Both the position numbers and the translations under genes were made by a program. From Planctomyces sp. (GTDB taxonomy: Bacteria > Planctomycetota > Planctomycetia > Planctomycetales > Planctomycetaceae): 64,000 bases of DNA. The DNA lies in contig JAEUIH010000015.1 in the NCBI GenBank assembly GCA_016795105.1, positions 1-64,000 on the forward strand, in the 5' to 3' direction. The notes beneath the pieces were generated by a model, which made no database searches, was not told the origin of the DNA, and saw only the letters and a program-made list of their open reading frames with translations. Every line of letters starts with the position of its first letter. Within the stretch, counting starts at the first letter, position 1. Positions 27,071 through 36,503 of the stretch are shown here, in pieces.

Positions 27071-28410
27071 TGAAAATACAGGTTCCTCTAATCAGCCGTC
27101 CCTGGAAAATTGCAGTGGTTCTGCTTTTGGCAGGATCAACCACTGCGATCGCTCAGGATCGTCTTGCACTTCGTGGTGCGACAATCATCCCGATCGTCGG
27201 TGAACGCATCGTCGGTGGTACGATACTGATTTCTGATGGCCGTATCGAAGCCGTTGGGAAAGACATTGAAATCCCGGTTGAAGCCAAAGTCATCGATGCG
27301 ACGGGCCGCTTCATTATGCCTGGGATGATCAACGTTCACAGCGCCGCGGGTATGAGTCAGGCGAATGAACAGAATGCAAACGTTCCGTTCCTTTCCGTTG
27401 TCGACTCAATCGATCCAATTGCGGACTTCTTTGAAGAGTCTCGCCGCAACGGGGTCACAACTGCGGCCGTGGTTCCAGGCAACAGTACGATGATTGGCGG
27501 CAGAGCTGCCATCGTGAAGACCGCCGGTTCATACGTCAACGACATGCTTGTGAAACGTGACGCCGGCATCAAGATCTCTCTGGCTCCAACAACCGGCACC
27601 AGTCGAATGAGCCACTTCGCGAGACTGCGTCGAGAACTTCTGAAAGCACAAAAGCCGGAAGAAGAAACCAGCATTGAAAAGCCCGCAGAAGAAGTAAAGC
27701 CGGAAGGCGAGCCGGCTGAAGCGCCAAAGCCGGAAGGCGGAGAAACTCCTGAAACCCCTGGAGCAACACCAGCGCCATCCGCTCAGGCGGAAACAGAGAA
27801 GGCAACTCGCGAGGCACTTGTGAGTCTGTTAAAGGGCGAGATGCCGGCCATCATCTATTGTGAAACATCCATGGATGTTTCACAGGCTCTCGCTTTGGTG
27901 GATGAATTTAAATTGAAACCGATTCTGGTGCTGGGTCGAGACTGTTACAAAGCGGCAAAGCTGGTGGCAGATCGAAAACTGCCGGTGGTGCTGGACAGTA
28001 CGATGGTGTACTGGAGAACGGACCCGATTACGCGAAAAGAAGAGAAGATTGTTCTCCCTAAAATCTTCAGCGACGCCGGGGCGAGTTATGTGTTTCAGGT
28101 TGCTGACAGTGGTACGTCTCTGGGTACGCATTACTACTGGTATCAGGCCACAACGGCCGTCAGATACGGTATGTCGGCTGACGCAGCACTGAAGGCTCTG
28201 ACTTTCGATTCGGCAAAGCTGCTGGGAATTGACGATTCCGTGGGCAGCATTGAAACTGGCAAAGATGCCGATCTGGTGATCCTTTCAGGAGAACCGCTGA
28301 GCGTTTCCACCTGGGTAGAGACAACGATCGTGGGCGGAAAAGTTGTCTATCAGAAATCTGAAGATGCCGAACTTCGACTCCTGTTCAATCCAGAAGAGGA
28401 CACCAACTGA
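27070..28410 (+). CDS. Exported amidohydrolase-fold protein 3 (metal ligands lost)
   Basis: 446 residues; signal peptide IAVVLLLAGSTTAIA. The family composite opening (LRGATIIPIVGERIVGGTILISDGRIEAVG in pattern) and closing (SAKLLGIDDSVGSIETGKDADLVILSGEPL) are clear. The metal site reads PGMINVHSAAG, so only the first His of HxH remains. A Pro/Glu/Lys-rich linker (about residues 198-245: KPEEETSIEKPAEEVKPEG...) interrupts the barrel at the same point as in proteins 1, 4 and 6. Tightly coupled on both sides by one-base overlaps. Confidence 0.85.
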   Translation: MKIQVPLISRPWKIAVVLLLAGSTTAIAQDRLALRGATIIPIVGERIVGGTILISDGRIEAVGKDIEIPVEAKVIDATGRFIMPGMINVHSAAGMSQANEQNANVPFLSVVDSIDPIADFFEESRRNGVTTAAVVPGNSTMIGGRAAIVKTAGSYVNDMLVKRDAGIKISLAPTTGTSRMSHFARLRRELLKAQKPEEETSIEKPAEEVKPEGEPAEAPKPEGGETPETPGATPAPSAQAETEKATREALVSLLKGEMPAIIYCETSMDVSQALALVDEFKLKPILVLGRDCYKAAKLVADRKLPVVLDSTMVYWRTDPITRKEEKIVLPKIFSDAGASYVFQVADSGTSLGTHYYWYQATTAVRYGMSADAALKALTFDSAKLLGIDDSVGSIETGKDADLVILSGEPLSVSTWVETTIVGGKVVYQKSEDAELRLLFNPEEDTN

Positions 28411-31205
28411 TGAGCAACATGCAATGCATCAGGCTGGCGAGCCGGCTTTTGATCGCTGTGTCTTTGACGGCATCCGGCCTGTTTGGTTCGACGGCAGTGA
28501 ATGCCGACGAACAGGTTCATGCCTTTTATGTCGGCAAACTCTGGCCCGGCAACGCTGAGCCGGTCACCGACGCCGTCATGCTGGTTGTTGATGGAAAAAT
28601 CAGAGCGGTGGGTGCGAGATCAACGATTGAAGTGCCGGAGTCTGCTGTCCGCCACGAACTTCAGGATGCAGTTGTCGTCCCAGGTTTTGTCATCGCAGAA
28701 ACATCCATCGGAATCGCCAGCGATGATGAGCGAACACTGACGCCCGAAGTGCGAGCAATCGATGGATTCGATCTGTTTGGAGACTATTCCCGCTATGTCG
28801 CAGCCGGTGTGACAACGGTTCAGATTTCTCCTGGACAGGCACGACTGATGCCCGGACAGGGGGCTGTTGTAAAACTCGCCGGCGATGATCATTCGCGCCG
28901 AATCCTTCGCCCACAGGAATCGTTACGACTCGTGCTTTCGAGCGAATCCGCGTCTGCTCCTCGCATTTATGAACCGCCAGTTGGAGCTGTCTCAGTCGAC
29001 AACCCTCTCGATCCGACTCAGCCGCAGATTGCTCAAAGCCTGTCGGCCCGAGTGGCAGGCCTGCGGGCAGTCTTTGCAGCAGCCCGCACCGGAGAATCAG
29101 ATAACTCAGGTGCTTTTGACTTTGATGCATTCCGACAAAATGTGTCCCTGGGACGAATCCGTATCAAGGCTCGGACATCGGCCGAGATTCGAGCCTCCTT
29201 AATGTTGTTCGCCGAACTGCAGAAGAGTGTTGATACGAAACTGCAGCTGATTTTGACTGATTCGGCCGAACTGGATGCGTTTTTGTCGGACGCAGAACGA
29301 CTGAAATCAATCGGCTTCGTATTGAACGCCGATGTCCGTCCGGGGCAGGTGCTCAATCCAGCACTCCCGGATGAAGACGAACAGCCGAAGAAGCAGGCAT
29401 GGGACAATGCAGCATCGCTGTTCGAAGCCGGGGCGGGTGAATCGGTTGCCGTGCGTCCGGCATCTGACAGCGATCTGAACGATGTTTTGTTCCTCGCTGG
29501 TCTGTTCACTCGAGGAGGCACTTCGCAGCTCAACGTTTTGAAAATGCTGACTGCAAACCCAGCCAGAATTCTGGGAGTCGACGCAACAGTTGGAACTCTG
29601 ACCGCGGATCATGACGCGGATTTTGTTGTGCTGTCGGGCGATCCATTCGCCAGCGGCACACTGGTAGAATCCACCTGGATCAATGGCGAACGCGTCTACC
29701 ACAGAGAAGCTGCGAAAAGAGCAACTCTTGTTCAGGCTGACACAATCTACACAACGAATGGCAGCACCGTTTCCGACGGGGGAGTACTCGTCGCTGGATC
29801 AAAGATCCAGGCGGTGGGCTCCAGCGTTTCAATTCCGGAAGATGTTTCTATTCGTCGATTTCCCGGTGCGGTGATCGTACCGGGCTTCGTTGATCTTGGT
29901 ACAGGACTTGGGTTCGGTGGAAGTGTTTCTCGAGTCTCCCTCGGCACGACCCTCGGAGATCGACTTGCGTCCGATGATCGCACAATTGCATTCGCACGGC
30001 AGGGTGGCGTCACAACTGCTGTGTTCGCCGGATCGGATTCCCCTTCGCCGCTGTTGGCGTTCAAGCTGGGAGATACTCCACGACTGCTCAAAGAACCCGT
30101 GGCGATCCGGTTCTCAATGCCTTCCAATTTGACATCAGGTGTGTCTGGTCTGCAGCGCACACTGGCATCCGCAAAAGCATACGCGGACGCCTGGACAAAG
30201 TATGACGCAGAGATGGTGACCTATCAGAACCAGCTCAAGGACTATGAAGTCGCATTGGCGAAGTATGAAGCCGAAAAGAAGGCTGCCGCCGAGAAGAAAG
30301 CTGAGGAGGAGAAGAAGGCCGCCGAAGAACAGAAGGCTGAAGAAGCAAAGAAGGCTGCGGGCAACTCATCGGGTCCAAAGGATGAATCAAAACCTGTTGG
30401 CGAAGTGAAGACACCCGCACCAACACCCGCACCAACCGAGAAGCCAGTCGAAAAGCCGCCGGAGAAGCCGCCGGAGACACCTGCTGAGAAGCCGGCGGAG
30501 AAGCCGGCAGATAAACCTGCGGACACAAAGACGGACGGCAGCACACTGGCAACGACTGGTCAGTCGGAAGCGGGAAAACCGGAGGCTGGCAAACCAGAGG
30601 CGGAAGTTGATCCGAATGCACCGGTGAAGCCAACAGAACCGAAGAAGCCGCAGGTGGTTGCTGCCAGTGAGCCATACCGGGCACTTATGGCAGGTAGCAT
30701 ACCGGCGGTGGTTGAGGCGAGAAATGTCAATGCAATTACGGCGGCCGTGAAGCTATTTCGCGAAGAATTCCGACTGAAGATGATACTGGTGGGAGCCGAC
30801 GACGCGTATCGGGTGGCCGACCTTCTTGCAAAGCACGAAGTCAGTGTGTCTGTCGGACCGACACTGGTCAGTCGAGTTGAAAACTCGGTCGTAAACATGC
30901 CTCAGGTGATGGCCAACCATCAGGTTGCCTTTGCATTTCAATCGAATGCAACGACGGGAGTTCAGCAGTTGCCGATGGCGGTGCAATATGCGGTCTTTCG
31001 AGGTCTTGGGCCTGCGGACGCACTGAATGGTCTGACCGAATCGGCCGCAACGCTGTTGTCACTTCAGTCCAGCATTGGCTCGCTGGAACCAGGTAAAGAT
31101 GCGGATTTGGTTGTGATGAGCGGACCACCGTTTGAACCTTCGAGCGAAGTTCTCGCAGTCATGATTGACGGCGAATGGGTCTATGAACGCGGAGCAAAGC
31201 CATGA
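28410..31205 (+). CDS. Exported double amidohydrolase-fold protein 4 with Lys/Glu/Pro linker
   Basis: 931 residues, signal MSNMQCIRLASRLLIAVSL. Two amidohydrolase units, with closings ANPARILGVDATVGTLTADHDADFVVLSGDPF and SAATLLSLQSSIGSLEPGKDADLVVMSGPPF. The HxH positions read PGFVIAETSIG and PGFVDLGTGLG, so both units lack ligands. Unit 2 contains a long low-complexity insert near residues 605-745: alternating Lys/Glu/Ala helix, then EKPxEKPPEKP repeats. This may span the periplasm or bind a surface. The gene overlaps its neighbours by TGATG (upstream) and ATGA (downstream). Confidence 0.85.
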   Translation: MSNMQCIRLASRLLIAVSLTASGLFGSTAVNADEQVHAFYVGKLWPGNAEPVTDAVMLVVDGKIRAVGARSTIEVPESAVRHELQDAVVVPGFVIAETSIGIASDDERTLTPEVRAIDGFDLFGDYSRYVAAGVTTVQISPGQARLMPGQGAVVKLAGDDHSRRILRPQESLRLVLSSESASAPRIYEPPVGAVSVDNPLDPTQPQIAQSLSARVAGLRAVFAAARTGESDNSGAFDFDAFRQNVSLGRIRIKARTSAEIRASLMLFAELQKSVDTKLQLILTDSAELDAFLSDAERLKSIGFVLNADVRPGQVLNPALPDEDEQPKKQAWDNAASLFEAGAGESVAVRPASDSDLNDVLFLAGLFTRGGTSQLNVLKMLTANPARILGVDATVGTLTADHDADFVVLSGDPFASGTLVESTWINGERVYHREAAKRATLVQADTIYTTNGSTVSDGGVLVAGSKIQAVGSSVSIPEDVSIRRFPGAVIVPGFVDLGTGLGFGGSVSRVSLGTTLGDRLASDDRTIAFARQGGVTTAVFAGSDSPSPLLAFKLGDTPRLLKEPVAIRFSMPSNLTSGVSGLQRTLASAKAYADAWTKYDAEMVTYQNQLKDYEVALAKYEAEKKAAAEKKAEEEKKAAEEQKAEEAKKAAGNSSGPKDESKPVGEVKTPAPTPAPTEKPVEKPPEKPPETPAEKPAEKPADKPADTKTDGSTLATTGQSEAGKPEAGKPEAEVDPNAPVKPTEPKKPQVVAASEPYRALMAGSIPAVVEARNVNAITAAVKLFREEFRLKMILVGADDAYRVADLLAKHEVSVSVGPTLVSRVENSVVNMPQVMANHQVAFAFQSNATTGVQQLPMAVQYAVFRGLGPADALNGLTESAATLLSLQSSIGSLEPGKDADLVVMSGPPFEPSSEVLAVMIDGEWVYERGAKP

Positions 31206-32530
31206 TTGCGGTTTGTCATTTCTTGCGATCACAGTTGCTGCCTCTCAGTGTCATTGTCTCGGGCTTAATTCCGATCAGCGGACTTGCGAGGGCTCAGGAC
31301 GAAGCCGCTGCAGTCGCCGCATCGGAAAGCTCACCGGTTACCGCAGAAGTCGTTCAGGACGTGTCCAAACCGAAACTGGCGATCAAGGTCGGCAAGATCA
31401 TCACCAGTGCCGGTGATCCGATCGTCAATGGCATCATTCTGGTGTCTGAAGGCAACATCGAAGCCATCGGAACGAGCACTGAAGTTGTGATTCCGGAAGG
31501 TTACGAAGTCATTGATCACAGTGACAAGTTTGCAATGCCCGGGCTGGTTGAAGCTCATAGTCATGTCGGTGGTTCAGGGGACCTGAATGAGATGGTCTAC
31601 CAGACCAATCCGGAACTCAGAAACTGGGACCAGATCATTCCTCACAATGATGATTTAAAAGTCGCCGTTGCCGGCGGTGTAACAACGATCTGTTTCATTC
31701 CAGGCAGTGGCACCAACATGGGTGGCTGGGGAGCCCTGATGAAGACCGGTCCAGGCAAGCCGGAAGATGTGATTATCAGAGCTCCCGGTGTACTCAAAAT
31801 TGCTCAATCGGGCAATCCGGAACGTCAGGGTGGCGAGGTTGGTTCGGGACGCATGGGGATGAACCATGTGATTCGACAACAGCTTGAGATGGGGCGCATT
31901 TATGTCAACCAGTGGGACCTTTACGAGTCCGGCAAGACGGAAGTGAAGCCGGAAGTCAATCTGCGACTGGAGTACTTCAAGCCGTTGTTCAGGCGTGAGA
32001 TTCCGGTGGTTGTCCATACACAGGCCTACCAGGTCGTGCAGTCGACTCTGCGAATTCTGCACGACGAAATGAACCTGAGAGTCGTAATCGACCACGGGAC
32101 GTTTGACAGTTATAAGCTCACCGAAGAGATCCAGAAACGCGACATCCCCGTGATGGCCGGACCTCGAGGATTCAGATACGAGCCGGATGATGGCCAGATT
32201 AAGGGCATCGTGGCGGAGTATCATAAGCGAGGTTTTACGAGTCTGGGTGTCAACACGGACGCTCCCGTGATTCCTCAGGAAGAACTGTTCTTTCAGGCGA
32301 GTATGGCAGTTCGCTACGGCTGGACAGAAGAGAAGGCTCTGAGAGGCGTCACCATCGAACCGGCGAAAGCACTGATGATTGCAGACAGGGTCGGATCACT
32401 GGAAGTTGGCAAGGATGCAGATATTGTCATCACCACAGGATCGATTATCGACCCTCGCAACTACGTTACGCAGGTATTTATTGACGGCAAGAGTGTCTAC
32501 GACATCAGGAAGGATCGACGCCGTTTTTGA
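31202..32530 (+). CDS. Exported metal-dependent amidohydrolase 5 (intact active site)
   Basis: 442 residues with a signal peptide (cleavage near LARAQD). It resembles imidazolonepropionase-like amidohydrolases. All ligands are visible: HxH in PGLVEAHSHVGG (His119, His121), His272 in VVVHTQAY, His298 in VVIDHGTF and catalytic Asp353 in GVNTDAPV. The family closing ITTGSIIDPRNYVTQVFIDGKSVYD follows. This is the only unit in the operon with a complete set, so it is the likely enzyme of the system. It would hydrolyse a cyclic amide or similar bond in the periplasm; the substrate is unknown. It overlaps gene 4 by ATGA and is followed 50 nt later by gene 6. Confidence 0.9.
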   Translation: MIAVCHFLRSQLLPLSVIVSGLIPISGLARAQDEAAAVAASESSPVTAEVVQDVSKPKLAIKVGKIITSAGDPIVNGIILVSEGNIEAIGTSTEVVIPEGYEVIDHSDKFAMPGLVEAHSHVGGSGDLNEMVYQTNPELRNWDQIIPHNDDLKVAVAGGVTTICFIPGSGTNMGGWGALMKTGPGKPEDVIIRAPGVLKIAQSGNPERQGGEVGSGRMGMNHVIRQQLEMGRIYVNQWDLYESGKTEVKPEVNLRLEYFKPLFRREIPVVVHTQAYQVVQSTLRILHDEMNLRVVIDHGTFDSYKLTEEIQKRDIPVMAGPRGFRYEPDDGQIKGIVAEYHKRGFTSLGVNTDAPVIPQEELFFQASMAVRYGWTEEKALRGVTIEPAKALMIADRVGSLEVGKDADIVITTGSIIDPRNYVTQVFIDGKSVYDIRKDRRRF

Positions 32531-32580
32531 TTTGTCCGGTTTCGACGTGTTCCGGTCCTGATTGTCGCGGGAGTTTCCGA

Positions 32581-33879
32581 GTGTCTTATCGAAGAATCAT
32601 TTTGTTCGCGCTGCCAATCGCTGCCCTGTTGTCGAGTGCAGTGATTGCTGACGATGTCGTGGCCTACCGTGGCGCGACGATAGAGACCGTCGCGGAAGCC
32701 GGCACAATCAAGGACGGAATTATCGTTATTCGAGACGGAAAGATTGAGGCCGTCGGCACGGATCTCAAAATTCCTGCCAGTGCACGTGTGGTCGATGTCT
32801 CGGGTCAAACAATTCTGCCGGGACTGGTAAATATCTATCATCCTGTCACAGGAGGTGATACTTCATCACCATCCGAAACTCGAACGATTGTTGCTGGCGG
32901 ACGGACGATCACAATCCCGGGAGCTCCGTCAACAACTGCCCCGACCTTCAGCAAACTTTCTGACAACCTTGACCCGCTGTCGCTGAAAACCATTCTTAGT
33001 ACTCAGTCTCGCTACGGAGTCGGATTCGCCAACATCGTCACTCGTGGTTACGGTCAGTCGCTGAGTGTTCGAGTCACTCCCGGTGATGTTGAGAACTGCA
33101 TTGTCAACAAGGACGGCTGTCTGTATTTGTCGTTGACGAACACTACGGAAAGCCTGGATGTCCTGCGAAACGGTTTGCGGGGACGTCCGAGTACGAGCAG
33201 TAGTGCATCTGGTTTCGGGGGCCGAGGCGGAGGTCCTCGCTCGGGGCGTGGCGGAGACGGTCGCAGAGGTGAGTCGGCTCCAGCGACGGCACCACCACAA
33301 TCTGAAACTCCGGCACCCGCTACAAGCTCATTGACGTCGCTTTGGCAGTCGGTGAAGGATGGCAACACACCGATCATCCTCAATGTGAATAACGCATCGA
33401 CGATCATGTACGTTCTGGAGATCCGGAAGGAATTCGAGAAGGTTAAAATTGTTCTTGTGGCCAGCGGTGCCAATGTCTATCAGACTAAGGATGCCCTGAA
33501 AGGCACTGGGATCTCCGTTCTTCTGCGGGCCGGACTTGATATTGCTCCGAGGTCAAGCGACCGAATCAATGTTCCAAAGCTGCTGGCGGAATCCGGTATC
33601 AACTTTGCCTTCTCTTCCTCTTTGGACAATTCGCTCGAAAGCATGCCGGACACACCCTACTTTCCAGTCGCACTGCTGGTAAAGACTGGATTGCCTCGCA
33701 AAGCTGCCCTTGAGGCATTGACGCTGGCACCGGCCAGAATGCTGGGGCTGGAAAAAACAGTGGGCTCAATTGAACCCGGCAAGCAGGCCAACCTCGTATT
33801 TTTAGACGGTGATCCTTTGACTGTCGCAAGCAAAGTGCGACAGGTACTTGTGGAAGGGAATTCTGTTTATGAAGACTGA
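32581..33879 (+). CDS. Exported amidohydrolase-fold protein 6 (metal ligands lost)
   Basis: 432 residues from GTG 32581, chosen because it directly opens a good signal (MSYRRIILFALPIAALLSSA) and follows a GGGAG site. A TTG at 32527 overlapping the previous stop is the alternative. The composite opening (VVAYRGATIETVAEAGTIKDGIIVIRDGKIEAVG in pattern) and closing (PARMLGLEKTVGSIEPGKQANLVFLDGDPL) are clear. PGLVNIYHPVTGG replaces HxH, and the later barrel histidines are absent. A Gly/Arg-rich linker (GFGGRGGGPRSGRGGDGR) interrupts the barrel. The stop lies 11 nt inside gene 7. Confidence 0.83.
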   Translation: MSYRRIILFALPIAALLSSAVIADDVVAYRGATIETVAEAGTIKDGIIVIRDGKIEAVGTDLKIPASARVVDVSGQTILPGLVNIYHPVTGGDTSSPSETRTIVAGGRTITIPGAPSTTAPTFSKLSDNLDPLSLKTILSTQSRYGVGFANIVTRGYGQSLSVRVTPGDVENCIVNKDGCLYLSLTNTTESLDVLRNGLRGRPSTSSSASGFGGRGGGPRSGRGGDGRRGESAPATAPPQSETPAPATSSLTSLWQSVKDGNTPIILNVNNASTIMYVLEIRKEFEKVKIVLVASGANVYQTKDALKGTGISVLLRAGLDIAPRSSDRINVPKLLAESGINFAFSSSLDNSLESMPDTPYFPVALLVKTGLPRKAALEALTLAPARMLGLEKTVGSIEPGKQANLVFLDGDPLTVASKVRQVLVEGNSVYED

Positions 33880-35410
33880 AAGCCAACGCCCCGTGTTTCA
33901 GCGAATGATTGCACTGCTTCTGATGTGCGTCATTTCACCAGCGATCGCTTCTGCGCAGTCTCCCAGAGAAACGCCCGCAGAGAACACTCCGCCATCTGAA
34001 AAATCAGCGGAGGCTGACAAAGGGAAATCGGCAGATCAGAACGAAGCAACGAAGGCAGAACCCAGGCCGATCACGGCCATCGTTGGCGCAGACATCCACA
34101 CGGTGACTCGGGAAGTGATTCGTCGCGGAACCGTGTTGATTCAGGACGGTAAGATTCTGAAAGTCGGTCAGGGCATCACAATTCCTGAAGGTTCGACAGT
34201 CATTGACGCAAAAGGCATGATCGTCACTCCAGGCTTTGTGTCGATCAGTACTCGCGGAGTCGGTCTGACCGGTACACCTTCGACCGGCCAGAAGTTCGCT
34301 GACCAGCTCGACCCTTTCGACGATAACGTCAAAATCGCGTTGGGAGTTGGTATCACAACGGCTTGCGTTCAGGTTTCCGGTGGTGGTGGCGGTTTTCGAC
34401 GCCGCAGAGCAGAAGATGAACTGTTTCCCGGGCTGGATCCGACACTTGAACAGCTGACGAACGTGGCAGTCGATTTCAATCCTGACTTTGGTGATCCCAA
34501 TACGTCCGTGTGTCAGTGCTGCGGTTTGCCGATCCTTCCAACCGAACCGATTGAACCTGCGGCACCTGAACCGATTCGCCCACAACAAAACGCCGTCATC
34601 AAAATGAGCGCTGGCCGACTTGAGGGGATGATGGTCAGCGACATGGTCTTCTATCACGTTACGCCGGGGGCATTCACTGGTGCTCTGAATCGACACACAT
34701 GGCGAGAAACCATTGCGAAGGCCCGGGACTATCTGAAACAACAGGCCGAACATGAGCAAAAAGTGGCAAAGGGTGAAAAAGTTCCACCACCGCGAAAACC
34801 GGTTGGTGACGATGTATTGGCATTGGTTCAGAACAAGATTGCTCTGAGGATTTCAAGCAGCAATGTGGCTTCGATCCGTGAATCCATCGACCTTGCGAAG
34901 GAACTCGATTACAAGCTCGTGATTGAGAGCGCCACAGAAGGCTGGGTGATTCCGGATGAACTCGCCGAAGCCGGTGTATCCGTCATCATCACACCCCGAA
35001 ACCGCCGCCAGCCGCAATTCGCTCAGGAAAACACCACTGGAAGCAACATCGAGTCCTCAAAGATTTATGAATCCTATGGTGTGCAGTTCGGTATTGCTCC
35101 GCTTTCTGATTCGATCAGCCTGAACGGGCTCGCCGGCCGCGACCTGACATCGCTGCCCCTGGAAGCGGCTTTTGCAGTCCGAGGCGGCTGCAGTGAACAA
35201 ACAGCATTGAAGGCACTGACAATCGTGCCTGCGACGATGCTGGGGCTTCAGGATCGAATTGGCAGTATCGAGGAAGGCAAAGACGCCGACCTGCTGATTC
35301 TTAACGGACAGCCCCTGGACTATCGAACCTACGTGGAAACTGCCATCGTCAATGGCCACGTCGCATATACTCGATCCGGCGATAAGGTCTTCCCGGTCTA
35401 CGACCGCTAA
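33869..35410 (+). CDS. Exported amidohydrolase-fold protein 7 (metal ligands lost)
   Basis: 513 residues from ATG 33869, overlapping gene 6 by 11 nt; a frame extension to 33848 is not favoured. Signal peptide QRMIALLLMCVISPAIASA. Family opening VGADIHTVTREVIRRGTVLIQDGKIL in pattern, and closing VPATMLGLQDRIGSIEEGKDADLLILNGQPL. The metal site reads PGFVSISTRGVG. The insert contains four Cys in CQCCGLPILP-like and nearby residues, and a Pro/Glu-rich stretch. Probably a non-catalytic partner. It is the last gene of the operon. Confidence 0.83.
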   Translation: MKTESQRPVFQRMIALLLMCVISPAIASAQSPRETPAENTPPSEKSAEADKGKSADQNEATKAEPRPITAIVGADIHTVTREVIRRGTVLIQDGKILKVGQGITIPEGSTVIDAKGMIVTPGFVSISTRGVGLTGTPSTGQKFADQLDPFDDNVKIALGVGITTACVQVSGGGGGFRRRRAEDELFPGLDPTLEQLTNVAVDFNPDFGDPNTSVCQCCGLPILPTEPIEPAAPEPIRPQQNAVIKMSAGRLEGMMVSDMVFYHVTPGAFTGALNRHTWRETIAKARDYLKQQAEHEQKVAKGEKVPPPRKPVGDDVLALVQNKIALRISSSNVASIRESIDLAKELDYKLVIESATEGWVIPDELAEAGVSVIITPRNRRQPQFAQENTTGSNIESSKIYESYGVQFGIAPLSDSISLNGLAGRDLTSLPLEAAFAVRGGCSEQTALKALTIVPATMLGLQDRIGSIEEGKDADLLILNGQPLDYRTYVETAIVNGHVAYTRSGDKVFPVYDR

Positions 35411-35481
35411 AACAGCCGATCTTCCCTCGGTGGCACGCTGAATGTCGTGCGGCAAATTCAGTGAGGACTGCAGATTGGGAA

Positions 35482-35612
35482 AATCGCAGGCAGGGTTGGC
35501 GTTTTGACCACGGAAGACGCGGAATAGACGGAAGAATCGCAGAAGTGCCCGATTGTGCTTTTTCGTGTGGTTCGTGTCTTTCGTGGTTAAATTAACAATC
35601 CTGCCTGCGATT
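35482..35612. repeat. Fold-back (MITE-like) repeat with 13-bp terminal inverted repeats
   Basis: Ends AATCGCAGGCAGG (35482-35494) and CCTGCCTGCGATT (35600-35612) are perfect inverted repeats. Inside, ACCACGGAAGACGCGGAA pairs with TTCGTGTCTTTCGTGGT. Same unit as at 22.1-22.8 kb, here complete. No coding capacity; likely mobilised in trans, if at all. Confidence 0.75.
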
Positions 35613-35694
35613 GAAGGTTGCGGATGAGTGAGTGTTTGTCGTTGAGAAATCGGATCGCTGGCAGGGCGAGTTCGTTTGGGTTATCCTGAGGGGT

Positions 35695-36252
35695 ATGTCT
35701 GACGTCTCACACATCCTGGCGAAAATCGAACAGGGGAATGCTCGAGCGACGGAGGACTGGCTTCCGCTTGTTTACGACGAGTTGCGACGTTTGGCAGCGG
35801 CCAAGCTTGCACACGAGAAGCCAGGCCAGACGCTCGATGCAACGGGCCTTGTTCACGAGGCGTATCTGCGCCTTGTGAAGCCGGCTGAGACGGATAGCTG
35901 GCAGAATCATCGGCACTTCCTTGCCGCGGCTGCGGAAGCCATGCGGCGGATTTTGATTGAGCGGTCTCGACAGAAGGCAGCCCTCAAGCGTGGCGGGAAT
36001 CCTCAGCGACAACCACTGGAGAGTCTGTCCATCGAGACCGACGAGGACGCCGAAGAAATGCTGGCGCTCAGCGATTCGCTGGACCGACTGGCGGCGGCAG
36101 ATACTCAGGCCGCGGAAATCGTCAAGCTGCGTTATTTCGCAGGCCTGACGATGCAGCAAACCGCCGAGACGCTGAGTATCTCAGAACGAGCCGCCTACTA
36201 CGCCTGGGAATACGCCAGGTCATGGCTGCGACAGGACTTGAAGTCCGAATAG
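35695..36252 (+). CDS. ECF RNA polymerase sigma factor (planctomycete type)
   Basis: 185 residues from ATG 35695 (MSDVSHILAKIEQG). An upstream frame to 35632 would add a poor N-terminus. Region 2: WLPLVYDELRRLAAAKLAHEKPGQTLDATGLVHEAYLRL, then RHFLAAAAEAMRRILIERSRQKAALKRGG. Region 4: EIVKLRYFAGLTMQQTAETLSISERAAYYAWEYARSWL in pattern. This is the subgroup (TIGR02999-like) that planctomycetes pair with membrane Ser/Thr kinases, and a kinase lies just downstream, separated by two intervening short ORFs. It probably relays a kinase-sensed signal; target genes are unknown. Confidence 0.88.
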   Translation: MSDVSHILAKIEQGNARATEDWLPLVYDELRRLAAAKLAHEKPGQTLDATGLVHEAYLRLVKPAETDSWQNHRHFLAAAAEAMRRILIERSRQKAALKRGGNPQRQPLESLSIETDEDAEEMLALSDSLDRLAAADTQAAEIVKLRYFAGLTMQQTAETLSISERAAYYAWEYARSWLRQDLKSE

Positions 36253-36503
36253 CGGCTCATTGCATGCCGTTTTGATTGCCCCCATTAGCAAAAAACTGTG
36301 AAGGCACTCTGGACAAGGTGCCACCACGCATCGCCACGACTTTCGATTTCGTAATGAACGGAAGGCAACCAACAGGAAGTTACCAAAAAAATTCCAAAAA
36401 TTTGTTGCAGACTTTTCAATCGACTGCGCATTAAGAATCAAGACGTTGAGATGGACCGGGCCAGGGTAAGCAAATCACCGAAAGCAACAAGGAATTTTTC
36501 ACT

